DNA from: Combretum micranthum
Taxonomy: Eukaryota > Streptophyta > Magnoliopsida > Myrtales > Combretaceae
Direction: 5' to 3'
Assembly: GCA_024138025.1 (NCBI GenBank)
Contig: JAMXBD010000055.1
Location: 1,054,001 to 1,118,000, forward strand
Length of the DNA stretch: 64,000 nt
Shown: piece by piece, positions 47,956 through 59,185 of the stretch
How positions within the stretch are numbered: the first letter of the stretch is position 1
Layout of the letters: each line of letters starts with the position of its first letter
Program-made: the position numbers and the translations under genes
The notes under the pieces: generated by a model
Told to the model about the DNA's origin: nothing
What the model saw: the letters and a program-made list of their open reading frames with translations, nothing else
The model's database searches: none

Positions 47956-49230
47956 ATGTCCAAAGCTAACAATTTTGATAAAAGACTCACCAAGCTGGAG
48001 TAGATCATGTCTCGATTGACTGAAAGACTACAATATCTTACTCAACTCACGGGTTAACTTCCTATTGAGAAAATATCACTAAGCGGTTAGTATGAAACTC
48101 AACAAGGAAAACAAATGACGACCTTGTATCCAATGCCTCACAAACTTCAATATGAGTCTAAGGTTGGGAATCTATGTAAAGAAGTGTAGGAGAAGCGGAA
48201 GGAAATAGAATAAAAGTTCATATGGACTCTCAATGAGAAGATGAAGGCTTTCATAGATATTAACAGGCTAGATCAAATGGGGTAGGCAAATCTACCTACC
48301 TTTGAAAACCATGAATTTCTTGAAAAGTTCAAGGCCCTAGGGTTTGAAAAGTACTATGGAATGGATTACTTAAAGATATACTTAAATTTATAAGTAGGCA
48401 AAATGGCCTATTATAGTAAATACGAGAAGTCGATGATCCAGACTTTCCAAGATAGTTTGACCAGGTTGGCATTGACTTGGTATGCTTAGCTAGATATGAA
48501 TGAAATCAACACTTAGGAAAAATTGACTCGGGCATTTAATAATCAATATAGATTTAATAAAGAGAATGGTCCTTCTTTATGGGGTCTAAACAACATGCAC
48601 AAGAAGCCTACTATGACCTTCAAAGAGTGTGCCTAGAGATGGAGAGGCACAGCAGCTATGCTCATTATACCTCTAGCAGGAGGGAAAAAAAAAAAGGGAG
48701 ATGGTTTATCTATTTGTTAGTACACTAGACGAGTTGTATTGCTGGCACTTGTTGGGAACACATGATTGCCAATTTCATGAAGATAGTGGTAGCTAATGGT
48801 TGAATTAAGGAAGCTATTCAGACGATGAGACTTATAAAGTCAGATCAAGGTGGAAATACACCAATATCCATAGATCTAACTAGTAAATATCAAGATTGTG
48901 ATGTGAATATAGTGAACCTAAGTGATCAAAATGTAACAACCCATTTAATAGTACACAACCCTAGTACTCTGTAGGATAAGCAAAGCTTAAGGAAGCTTCG
49001 TAGAAAGTTCACATAGATTTTAGTAGCAATGTCTCGAGAATACAGACGATTGAAGGAAGAAAACTTGTTGCAACCTAAGACTCCAATGCTAGGGTACATG
49101 GTACAAAAGTACGACCCTAATAAACAATGTGAATATCATATAGGTTAGTAGGGGCATGCTACTGATAATTGTTGGGAGTTGAAGAATTGGGTCTAAGACT
49201 TAATAATGTGAATCTTGTTTAGTTGAATTT
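47956..49230 (+). pseudogene. gag: Tat-lineage Ty3/gypsy gag, degraded
   Basis: The likely start is ATG at 47956 (MSKANNFDKRLTKLE, helical). Capsid-type motifs follow: YYSKYEKSMIQTFQDSLTRL near 48412, LTRAFNNQYRFNKENGPS near 48518, and TFKECA then RWRG near 48615. These match, in order, the ALEWY, FxxxYK and SFxEYAQRWRE landmarks of plant Tat/Ogre-type gag. A knuckle with CEYHIG, GHATDNCWELK (49126-49182) closes it. Stops occur about every 40-60 codons. Gag would coat the element's RNA. The remnant is cut at 49304 by a long LTR, so protease and pol are not seen. Confidence 0.7.
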
Positions 49231-49303
49231 TGTTGAGAACTTGGGACCTCATGCTAGTAATGTGACTTTGTTGTTACATGAACATCACACTATCAAAATG
49301 CTA

Positions 49304-52282
49304 TGTCACACCCCGAATTAGGGTCAATGCGTGCCTAACCGTTAAGTATAACACTTTCGCATTATACCATAGGGCTAACCTAAAAGACTTGTTTATCATG
49401 ATCATTTGCTAACTAATTTTTAGTTCTTAAATCCTTAAATTAGATCCTGGAAACAACTGAATTTGCAACGATAAAATATGCTTTTACAAAAATATTTCAA
49501 AAGCTTCTCTTGTGAGTAGTCCAACATTCATAAATAAAATCATACCATCATGTATCTCAAAACAAAGAAAACCTTGTGCCATGATGGAAACAATAAAGCT
49601 TGAAACATTAACTACAAACTAAGGGCTCAACGACAAGGTCCTTAAAGAAATACAGTTCGAAAAGATGAATCAAGATTTCAGACAAAATAAAACAAGTCTA
49701 ATAATTCTATCTGCTTCACTCGTCAACGATTTATTTTAGAGTCACCCTGTACCTGATATAATCATCGGTATCAAAATCAATGCCTAAAAAGAAAAGAAAT
49801 AAACCTAAGCCCAGTACAACGGCAACACAAATACATACAAGATGGGCACACATACTTATTATAGTGCAATTCAGCAACCATTAAATTATATCTCAAATTT
49901 AAAGTGTAACAAAACAATAATGGAGCACTCGTATCCACAACACGCTATTGGAATCTTGGGGTACTGAGTCTACTCAGGGGTTGATATAAGCAATTCGAAT
50001 GTTTATATTTCCCGTAAGAAGTTTTAGTAATAGCCTTGTTTAGTGGTTACAGCCGTTACGTATCTTTATCCATATTAGTCCACTTTGATTAAGCAGAATA
50101 ACAGAGCCCATGTATTAAATTGCTTAATACAAGTTCTCTAAAAAATGAATAAACATTATCCTGATACCATTTTCCCTATCAGCTACCTGTTGAGCTACCT
50201 ATGATTATCACTAACAATGATAGGGGGTGATCTAAGCATCTAACAACCTTTCTAGGCGCTAGTAGCGCTTAGAGAAAGGTTGTTAATCATCGGACCGGAT
50301 TAAATGACCATATACAAGCAATAAATAATTATTAAGGTCGTCTTTAAGTATTAATTTATTTAGTATGTCTATCATAACAAGCAACATATAAGTTATTGCG
50401 TACCGAGTATATTGTCTATACTATGAATATACAAAAGATAGATTTAAGGGTAATTCAGAAGCTACCCATATATCTGTTCCAGAAATTAATTCATATAAGC
50501 ATTTAATTAAATTATCAACTTATATAAAGTATACATTTGAAACAATACATTTCCCTTATCATTCATAGTTTAATCTAACATGTCACAATTATATTAGATT
50601 TAATAGTTATAAGTTATTATGACCTTATGGGAGTCCACTAATTAGATTAATAGTTAAATATAACTTGTTAGACTTTAAAGAATTTACTAAGCCCATATTA
50701 GTTAATAAGTCTATATTAACTTAGTTTAGTCGAAGTAAATATAATTAATCAATCAAGTTCATTTTAACTCGGTTAAATCCCTTAAATCAAGTTGAACTTA
50801 GATCTATTAATTAAGTATGTTTTATATTTAAAATCCATGTTAAATCTAATTAGTTATTAAATCTACTAATACATTCTATAATTCGAAATACACTTAGTGC
50901 AGGTATATACTTAAGCTATTCTTATTTATACCAGTATTAATATATATAATTTATTATTTTATTTATTTATTTGTTTTTTTTAAACTAGATAGGGTGAGAT
51001 CACGGTTGTAGGGGAGGCTATGATATGAATCGTAGGATAGATCATGCCCGTGATTGGCTCGATTGGGGATGTATCAAAAAGTCACACGGATACATAGAGG
51101 ATCATAGGTTGTATCACGCCCGTGTGGAAGTCGGGATACTCATCATTGGCCTCGTCACATGCATGATAAAAAGGCCATCTTAAATTTTACAAAAACATAT
51201 AAAGGAGATCATACCTTCGATCATAGCTGTGATTTGAATCACGGTCTGGATTGCGACAATGATTTACATTTTAATTTCAATCGCGCATGTGTTATGGACC
51301 ATATTACGCCTGTTATCTTATTTTAAACATAGGTTAGTGTGTATCACACCCGTAAAGGATGGAGCGCTAATCTTATTGCTTTCTATTTGCAAATTCTCAA
51401 ATTTTACATCACTTAACAGTTCTTATGCTTTCATTTTCAACAGAAACATCAAAAAATCAGCATGCAAAGTCATATTCATGACCAAATAACACTATTATAT
51501 ACATCACTATATCATATTTTCTTACTGCATTTCATCAAACACTTAGTATACACAACCATATACATATTTGGGATTTAACATAAATGTTTATATATAACTA
51601 ATTTAACAATATTATAAAAAAATCCCACATCTATTTAATATTGATTTCATCAAAATCACACATTCACAGCAATCAATTAAAGAAATCAACTAAACTTACT
51701 TGTATTGTAAATACAAGCAATTAAATCTTCACTACTACTGCTGCTGCTACTTTCTTAGTTGATGAAGCTTCTTCAAGCATACTTCCATACTTTAATCTAG
51801 ATTTCTTTCTTTAATTTCACCTAAGAACTTATTTGTATTGTTGTTGGAATGGGTTTTGTTGTAGGATTTTGGAATGTTTTGAAGAGAGGAATGAAGAGAT
51901 GATTAGAGAAAGAGAGGAGGTAGTTCAAAATGAAAATAAAAGACAATGAAAAATCACGGTTAGGGTTTTCTAAAGGAAATTTCATACATATAGGTTCATA
52001 GGCTTAGGCTTTTAAATTGGGTTGGGTTTTTGGGTAAATAGGTTTTCTCATTTTAAAGCTTAAAGAATTAGAATTTGGTAAGAGAATTTATGGTGTAGAA
52101 ATTAATAAATTGAATTAAAAGTTTAGCTTAAGAGTTCAATTTGTAGGAATATAATATTTAGTTTGAGTTAGAGAATTTTGGGACATAGGAATTTGATATT
52201 TATGGTCAAGTAGTAGGATTTAAATTTCCATGGATTAAGCAATTAGAACTTAGACGAATATAACCAGATATTTAGGGGTTTA
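49304..52282 (-). repeat. Long gypsy LTR copy 1, with palindrome cluster
   Basis: It starts tgtcacaccccgaattaggg, nearly the same as the solo LTR start at 28411. The right end is proposed at 52282, where atatttagggg resembles the end of the neighbouring copy. Inside, 51000-51360 contains repeated atcacgcccgtgat-like palindromes. Related palindromes and the same flanking order recur about 3.9 kb downstream in copy 2. The open frame 51259-51489 lies in it and is not a gene. Confidence 0.5.
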
Positions 52283-53459
52283 TGTCATAGCCCTAAAGGA
52301 GTCTAATGGGATTAACATGAGGTTACCATATTATATATGCATCTGTAATATGAGAACTGTTTTGCGAGTCAGAAAATTGCAAAACTTTACTTAATATTTG
52401 TTATACAAGTTTTAATTGTATAAAAACATTTTGATAACTAAGAAAATACTAATTCCCATTATCCATCAGAACCACAAAGAATTTGTATCTCCCATCAAAT
52501 AGTAAAATAAGATGGATAAACTACATATTACAAAGTTTCAAACCATTATACAACTAATATAATACAAATTCTAAGTTTATCTTACAAAACACAAAAGTTC
52601 AAAGACTACATAATTGATCTAATTCGTAATCTAAATTTACATTTCTATCTTTTTAACTTCAAGGACTCCACTGAAGAAGATAACTTTCTTCACACTCCTT
52701 AGCTCGTTCCTAGCTTGAGTTATTCATGCAAAAATCTATAGAGGTGTGAGCTAAACCATAGCTCAGTGAATAATAAGATCAGACCACATCAAACAAATGC
52801 CAAGCAAGTATAATTAACAAACATATGCAATGCAACACTTAATTATATGACATGCACATGTTAGATGATCAAAATCCAAATCAATAGAGATTTACGCCCT
52901 CTCTAGGAGGTTAAAACCAGCTCAAGTCATCCATACCTATGAGAGATTGAGAACTAAGAAATGAGAAATTCTTCCCAACTCATTGTTATTATATATATAT
53001 ATATATACATATTATTAACGTAACCTCAACCTTACCTTGTAACCTCGTAAACTCCCAAAGTATTAATACCCTAAAGCCAACTCTAACATAGGTAGCGTCC
53101 TTCCGTACCTACTTAGTTTCTATGGAACTCACAACCCTATGACAACTTTAATCAGATTCACTAGACTCTCAAAAGCATTATTACAAAATCCAAATTTTAA
53201 CATGTGGCGTGAATACCATGCTAATGCACGTATTTTGTCAAGCGATGTATGATTGTTTAATTAACTAGTTAGATAGTATTAAGTCTATTTATTAAAGCAA
53301 TTAATCAATGAGCAGACATTCATCAGTAATCACAATTCAATGAATATAAGCAATGTGTGATTTTTTTAAATTGCCAAGTTATCAACTAAAACAAGAAATA
53401 ATTTTCAGTTTATGACACTTATAAAAATTAATTACTTATTTAAGGTCAATATAAAAATA

Positions 53460-53740
53460 ATTACCAATATACCACTTTTAAATCGCGACTAAAAAACAAG
53501 ATATACAAAAGTTATAATACCATACCTATATCGTGAAATGAAAAAGCGATATACATGTTATTTTTATACGTATATCGCGTTTGGTAGCAATTTCTTTAAG
53601 CGATATACATGTATCGCTTTTTACAAACGCGATTTAGGGACGATAATGAAACATTATATCGTGTTTGTATGTCGCGATTTACATATTAAAAAAATATATC
53701 CCGTTTATCAAACACGATTTTAGTACTATATATTGGTAAT
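53460..53740. mobile_element. MITE-like element built from cgcgat/atatcg repeats
   Basis: The ends are inverted: attaccaatat (53460-53470) and atattggtaat (53730-53740), extending imperfectly inward for about 27 bases (ttttaaatcgcg against aaaatcgtg). The interior is dominated by alternating atatcg, cgatat, cgcgat and aaacgcg words, including cgatatacatgtatcg, a near-perfect palindrome (53600-53616). The 61-codon frame across it (53538-53723) is a repeat artefact. Confidence 0.5.
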
Positions 53741-54810
53741 TAATTTCATTGGAATTGTATATTAGTAATATTTTTTCCACAGAAACCCTAGACATGTATT
53801 GAACTCACTAAAACAATCACCAACTAACACACAAGTACATAATTCCTCATATATAGTCAATTATGTTTATAGTAGTATAAGTGCAACAAAATTACAAGCA
53901 CAAACATTGTGATAAGATTAACGTTGCCCACCTATTTTCCTGACTAAGTCATAGTAATATTCAGGAATATCCAATGGTTTATTCAATTCTCATATGAAAA
54001 AGAAATAATAACGACTCGTTATTTTTCTTAATGTATACCTTATTAGATTTTAATATTCAACCCACTATTAGTTCATTATCTTACACTTGGTTGGAATGTG
54101 GATTTATATTTATCTTCATTGTGTTTCTCTTCATCTTATTTTAAGTATACATCCTTAATTAATATGATGATATTACCCATAGTTTCTATGTTTTATACTA
54201 ACCTATACTTCATATCCTTATTATTTTATATATGCCAATAGTCATACTTATACACTCATCATATATCAAATTCATATTCAACATGTGTTTTGAAAACTTA
54301 TTTTAGCAAACATTCATTTGAAATAACATATTTCTTTTATTATTTAGCCTATCATATTACAATTATATTATTTCAAAGTCATCTACAAATTAGCCCATGT
54401 GAATTTTAACTCAGTTATGTTGAATAGACCTAATCATTCTAGTTCATTTTAGCTAATTAAAATTCATTGAATCAATTTGAATTTAGATTTATTAACTAAG
54501 TCTGCTTTAACTTTAATTCAATCAAATTGGTTAGACCTAATAATTTAATTTAATTATTAAATCATATTTAATCATCTTGCTAAGTCATTATCATATATCT
54601 TAGAAGATCTTAATAAGGCTAGTTCATTTTAGCTCATCAAGACTCATTGAATTAAGTTGAATCTAAATTTGTCTATTAAGTCTATTTTATGTTTAAAACT
54701 CATGTTAACTATAATTGGTTATTAAATCTATTAATTTTCTTAATTCATTTATATTTATACAATTACTAATGTATCGTATTATCTATCATCTATCTATTTC
54801 ATTCATCCCT

Positions 54811-54857
<47 letters not shown>
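54811..54857. repeat. CT microsatellite
   Basis: About 20 CT units (54818-54857) follow a short (CCCT)n stretch. Other simple repeats in the window are (TA)10 at 5292-5311, (AG)10 at 14210-14229, (CT)10 at 15372-15391 and AT runs near 1917-1985 and 52987-53007. Confidence 0.9.
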
Positions 54858-54858
<1 letters not shown>

Positions 54859-56882
54859 GAACAATATCAGAGAAAGGATCACACTCGTGATCAAGGGTTA
54901 TGATATTCATCATTGGTCTCATCATGCCCATGATAAGAGATCACGCTCCTTTTCATTACTGTGATCTAGGTCGTGTTCTTTGAAACTTTTGCTCAATGAA
55001 GATCGTGGTCCCCATTATGCCTGTGATCGCCTTCTAAATTATTTTTCTCTTTAATAACTGGCCGTGTTACACCCATAATAGATAGGGGATCGAATTGCAA
55101 GTTTCCCTTTGTCTTTTTATCCTAATTTTAACTACTTGTTTACATCATACTTTCATCAAAACATCATAACATCAACATACAAGTACAAACCTACAACTTA
55201 TAATACTCTTGTACACATTTCTTCAAGACATTTCATTAAATACCTAATCCACACAATTTATACATATTTAGGTTTTGAAATCTATGTGTTTGCGTTACCA
55301 ATCTATTCTGGTATCACAATTTCTACATCTAATTAACATTAATTCGTTCAAATCATAACATTAAATTTCTTAGTTCTACATATGCTTACATAACCTAGGT
55401 GTTTAGACACAACTTCATGTATTCTTAATTTTCAAATTATGTCACAAATCCTACTTATTTCTAGTTTTAATTCACCATTCTCATATATAAACCACATTTA
55501 ATTTAAAAAAACAACTAACTTACTTGTTTTAAAAAAACTTCAAGCAGATAAAACTTCACTGCTATTACTCCTTATTTGTTGTAGTTCTTTCATGTATGTT
55601 TTTCATCCTTCATCAAGATTTCATCTTCTATCTCCCTTCATGATCTTCTTGAATTTGAGAGTTTAATTTGACTTTAGAGAAAGAGAGGAGAGGAGGCAAG
55701 AAATGTACAAAGAGAGGAGAAGAAGAAAGGAAGCAACAAAGTAAAGAAAAAGAAAGGACAACGTATGGTATTTAAAGGGAATTGAGGGTATTTATGGGTA
55801 AGGGATTTGGTTTAAACCTTTTGGATAATTAATTTAAGTATCTAAAATAATTTCAAAACTTATAAAATAAGAACTAATAGCTTGAATTAAAAATCCAGTT
55901 TAAAAATTCAATTTGTACTAAATTGATAGTTGGTTTGGTGTAGATATAAGATTTGATATTTTTAAGCAAGTAGATGAATTCAAAACACATGGGAATATAA
56001 GAAATGAAAGTTGAACTAAAGTTCAAGGGTTTAGAAACTTACAAAGCACTTTAATTACCTATTTGAAAGTTTAGAGAATTAAATTAGAAGAGAATAAGTT
56101 AAAATGAATGATTGGTGAAAATTCCATACTTTTGCTTATTTGATAATTGAAAGAAAATGAGTTCTAATTAAAATTGATTGATATTATAATGAAATTGGAT
56201 TTATTGGAAAAGATAGTTAAAGTAACTAGACCAATTGAAAATGAATTGAATTCAAAATTGATAATTAGAGAAAATCAAATAATTGGATCGATGAAATGGG
56301 TAATTGAAGCAAACAGATAGATGGAATGAAATATTTAGGTTCTCAACTTTTAATTAAATCTATTTACTAATTTAATCATATTAATCTATCTACTTACATC
56401 TTGTGGTTTAATTTACTTGATTTAATTAAGCTATATAAATCTAAATTCTAAATTAATTTAAATTCTACTTCAAAAGTTGACAATCTATTACCCTATTTAA
56501 CTATAACCACTCTCATTTAAATCAATGAAAACTTAGGCTTTTTCAGTTTAAGTGGTTGAACTTAACAAATCAAGTTCAATTTGATGGTTGGAAAGAATTT
56601 AAAAATCTAATTCATTGAAATAAGTAATTAAAGTAGATAAAAAAATTTAAATAGGTAACTGTGATATTTGAAATTTCTAATTTCAATTAAATCTATTTAT
56701 TAATTCGATTATGTTAATTTATCTAATCATTCCCTAGGTTTATTTGATTTATTAAATTAAACTATCTATATTCAATTTATAAATGAAATTAAAATTAAAA
56801 TTCAAAATCAACCACCTATTGTACTATTAATCATAACATTTCTAGCTTAGGTTGGTAAAAATTTAGGGTATTTCACGATACA

Positions 56883-57300
56883 CATAAGGGCAAGTGGAAT
56901 GGCTCAAGATGAGAGAAGTTTGCCCTTACTTGTCTTGCAATTAGTTTATGATCCTAAGCAAGCAGGCTACTTATAAGGATTAGATTTGAATGATCAAGCC
57001 TAGGTTGATACAAAACTGAGAAAATTAATGGCTTTGGGGTAAATAGACGGGGGAAACCTATAACAAAGAAGCTAACCAGTATAAGAGAGGTGGCAGAATT
57101 GATAAGGAGAATTGTAGCTTTAGAAGAAAAGGTTGAAGCTTTATAAAGAGTCATGAATTTTGTGCTTGATGAGCTCTAACACATAAACCCTGTCACCAAT
57201 GAAGCATCATGTCCCGAAAAAGGCTCCAATTTCACATGGTAAAGATGGATCAGGTTAGAAGGGGTAAAGTGCAAATCCACCAGCTTAAAAGAAACCAAGT
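56883..57300 (+). other. Unassigned stretch upstream of the second gag fragment
   Basis: Short plus-strand protein-like text is present (for example REVAELIRRIVALEEKVEAL near 57085-57144, a coiled-coil-like heptad run), but stops separate the pieces and I do not recognise a family. It could be the N-terminal part of a retroelement protein. Confidence 0.3.
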
Positions 57301-57600
57301 CATAATAAACTTTCTCATTAGGCACAACGAAGGCATTTTACCCAATTCAAGATTCTTATGGCTCAAGTGTTCGACCAATTAAGGCAGGCAAAGATGATTG
57401 CATGTGAGGTTTTATGATCCTAATGCACAATGAAAGTATCACATAGGCCAAGTTAGTCATTCCACATAAGACTATTGGAGGTTGAAACATAAGGTTCCAA
57501 TTTTGAATGATACGGGGCCTATATAGTCGGATCTCTTAGAGACAAATGAGAACATGAGCAGAACTAATCCCATTTAAGGTTATGCAGGGAATCCAAACAT
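57300..57600 (+). pseudogene. gag: Second Tat-type gag fragment (nucleocapsid end)
   Basis: The plus strand reads FTQFKILMAQVFDQLRQAK near 57339-57393, then, after a shift, FYDPNAQ, KYHIGQVSHST and DYWRLKHK near 57408-57492, followed by LNDTG. The order matches the gag C-terminus of Tat-type elements, in which a YxQxxxQL helix precedes a C-x-Y-H-x-G-x-x-GH-x-T-x-x-C knuckle and LKxKVQDLID. The cysteines and one histidine of the knuckle are mutated and stops interrupt it. It is similar to, but not a copy of, the fragment ending at 49230, so it may come from another subfamily. Confidence 0.55.
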
Positions 57601-57940
57601 GTTGCCATTAGTATCAAGTGCTGAGAGTCTGTTACTACTATTTGATAAGTTGGCCCATCACTAGTAGTTAAGGGTATCTCCAGTGAACCTATCCAGTTAA
57701 AGAAGAATAAAGAGACAAGGGCAAGTACTGTGTAATCCTCGAGAGTTTTCATTTCAAGTTAGGAATGATAAATGGACAATGGCACGTGGGTCGCATGCTT
57801 GGCACGACACGCAAAGGAAAAAGGATAAAAGCACGAGCACAAGCAAGCTGTGAAGGCACGCGAGGCCCGCAAAATAAGTGGACCGACATGGAATGCAAGG
57901 CACGTGAACCAATACGCGAGTCTTTTCTTCAAATAATAAT

Positions 57941-58905
57941 ATAAAAATAGTGATTTATTTTTAAAATTTACTTTAAATGGTATTTAAATAAATTATTTTA
58001 ATCAAATATACACGTTTTCTTAAAAAATAAAGTATATTTACTATATTTTATTTTTTAAAATAATTCAATCGTATTACTATTAACATATTAACTTTAATAT
58101 TGTTTAAGAAATAAAAGAAAATGAAATTATAAAATAATATTGCAAATGTAACTTATTTATATGCCTTTTTTAAAAATAATCATATAAAAATAGTGACTTT
58201 TTAATTTATTTTAAATTGTATTTACATAAATTATTTTTACTATTTTAATTAAATATATTTATCTTCTTAAAAAATATAATATATTTAGTATATTTTATCT
58301 GTTTAAAATGATTTCGATTGTATTACAATTAACATGTTAACTTCAATATTTTTTAGGAAATAAAAGAAAATGAAATTATCAAATAATGTTATAATATTGA
58401 TTAATTTATATGCCTTTTTTCGAATAATAGTATAAAAATAGTGATTTATTTTTTAATTTACTTTAAATTGTATTTAAATAAATTATTATTATTATTTTAG
58501 TTAAATATATTTTTCTTCTTAAAAAACATAATATATTTAGTGTATTTTATTTTTTTCAAATGATTTCATTTGTATTACTATTAATATATTAACTTCAATA
58601 TTTTTTAGGTAATAAAAGAAAATGAAATTATAAAATAATATTGTAATAATACTTAATTTATATGCCTATTTAATTAATAATATAAAAATAGTGTTTTTTT
58701 TAATTTACTTTATATTGTATTTAAATAAATTATTTTTAATTAAATATACTCGCCTTCTTAAAAAATATAATATATTTATTATATATTTTTTAAAATGATT
58801 TCAATTGTATTACTATTAACATATTAAATATTAACTTCAAATTTTTGGAGGAAGTAAAAAAATTAAATTATCAAATAATACTGTAATAATAACTAATTTA
58901 CATTA
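57941..58905. repeat. Tandem repeat, four units of about 245 bp
   Basis: Units start at the shared word ataaaaatagtg at 57941, 58183, 58432 and 58682, giving periods of 242, 249 and 250. Each unit has the same order: tttactttaaattgtattta, then cttcttaaaaaatataatat, then gtattactattaacatatta, then gaaataaaagaaaatgaaattat, then tatgcctttttt. The last unit ends near 58905. The composition is almost pure A/T and no unit is coding. Confidence 0.85.
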
Positions 58906-59185
58906 AACGTTAAACTTGCTTCATTGATTTTTTTAGAATAATTGTAAATTATTAAATAAAGGAAATTAACGAATGCATTGAGAACAATGGAAAAATAAAT
59001 TTTATTGATAATATTTTTAACTATAAAAAAACACAAGAGTATTGAAAAAAAAAAAGAGGTAATCAACCATATATCCTCCCTTCTAGGAACCTTCTCTAGC
59101 ACACCCCACTGTTTATCTATATCTGTTGCTAAAAATTTGATGGTGATAATGACTCTCTCGATCCCGAGTAGCTGTTATCGGGCCA

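Larger units (their letters stand above)
52283..56882 (-). repeat. Long gypsy LTR copy 2, with palindrome cluster, MITE and microsatellite
   Basis: It begins tgtcatagccctaaagg directly at the proposed end of copy 1 and ends ggtatttcacgataca. It shares with copy 1 the palindrome cluster (54870-55090), a GA-rich block (55675-55760, like 51885-51925) and a minus-strand TATA-like ccataaatacc near 55785-55795. It contains a MITE-like insertion (53460-53740) and a (CT)n tract (54818-54857). The boundaries are inferred. Confidence 0.45.

Noticed and set aside
49299..53223. tgcta at 49299-49303 and again at 53219-53223 as a target duplication of the LTR starting 49304
   Set aside because: The right copy is not at an LTR end and a 5-base match over several kilobases is expected by chance.
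57941..58905. Evenly spaced repeats as a possible CRISPR array
   Set aside because: Units are about 245 bp tandem copies without short repeat/unique spacer structure, and the DNA is plant nuclear.
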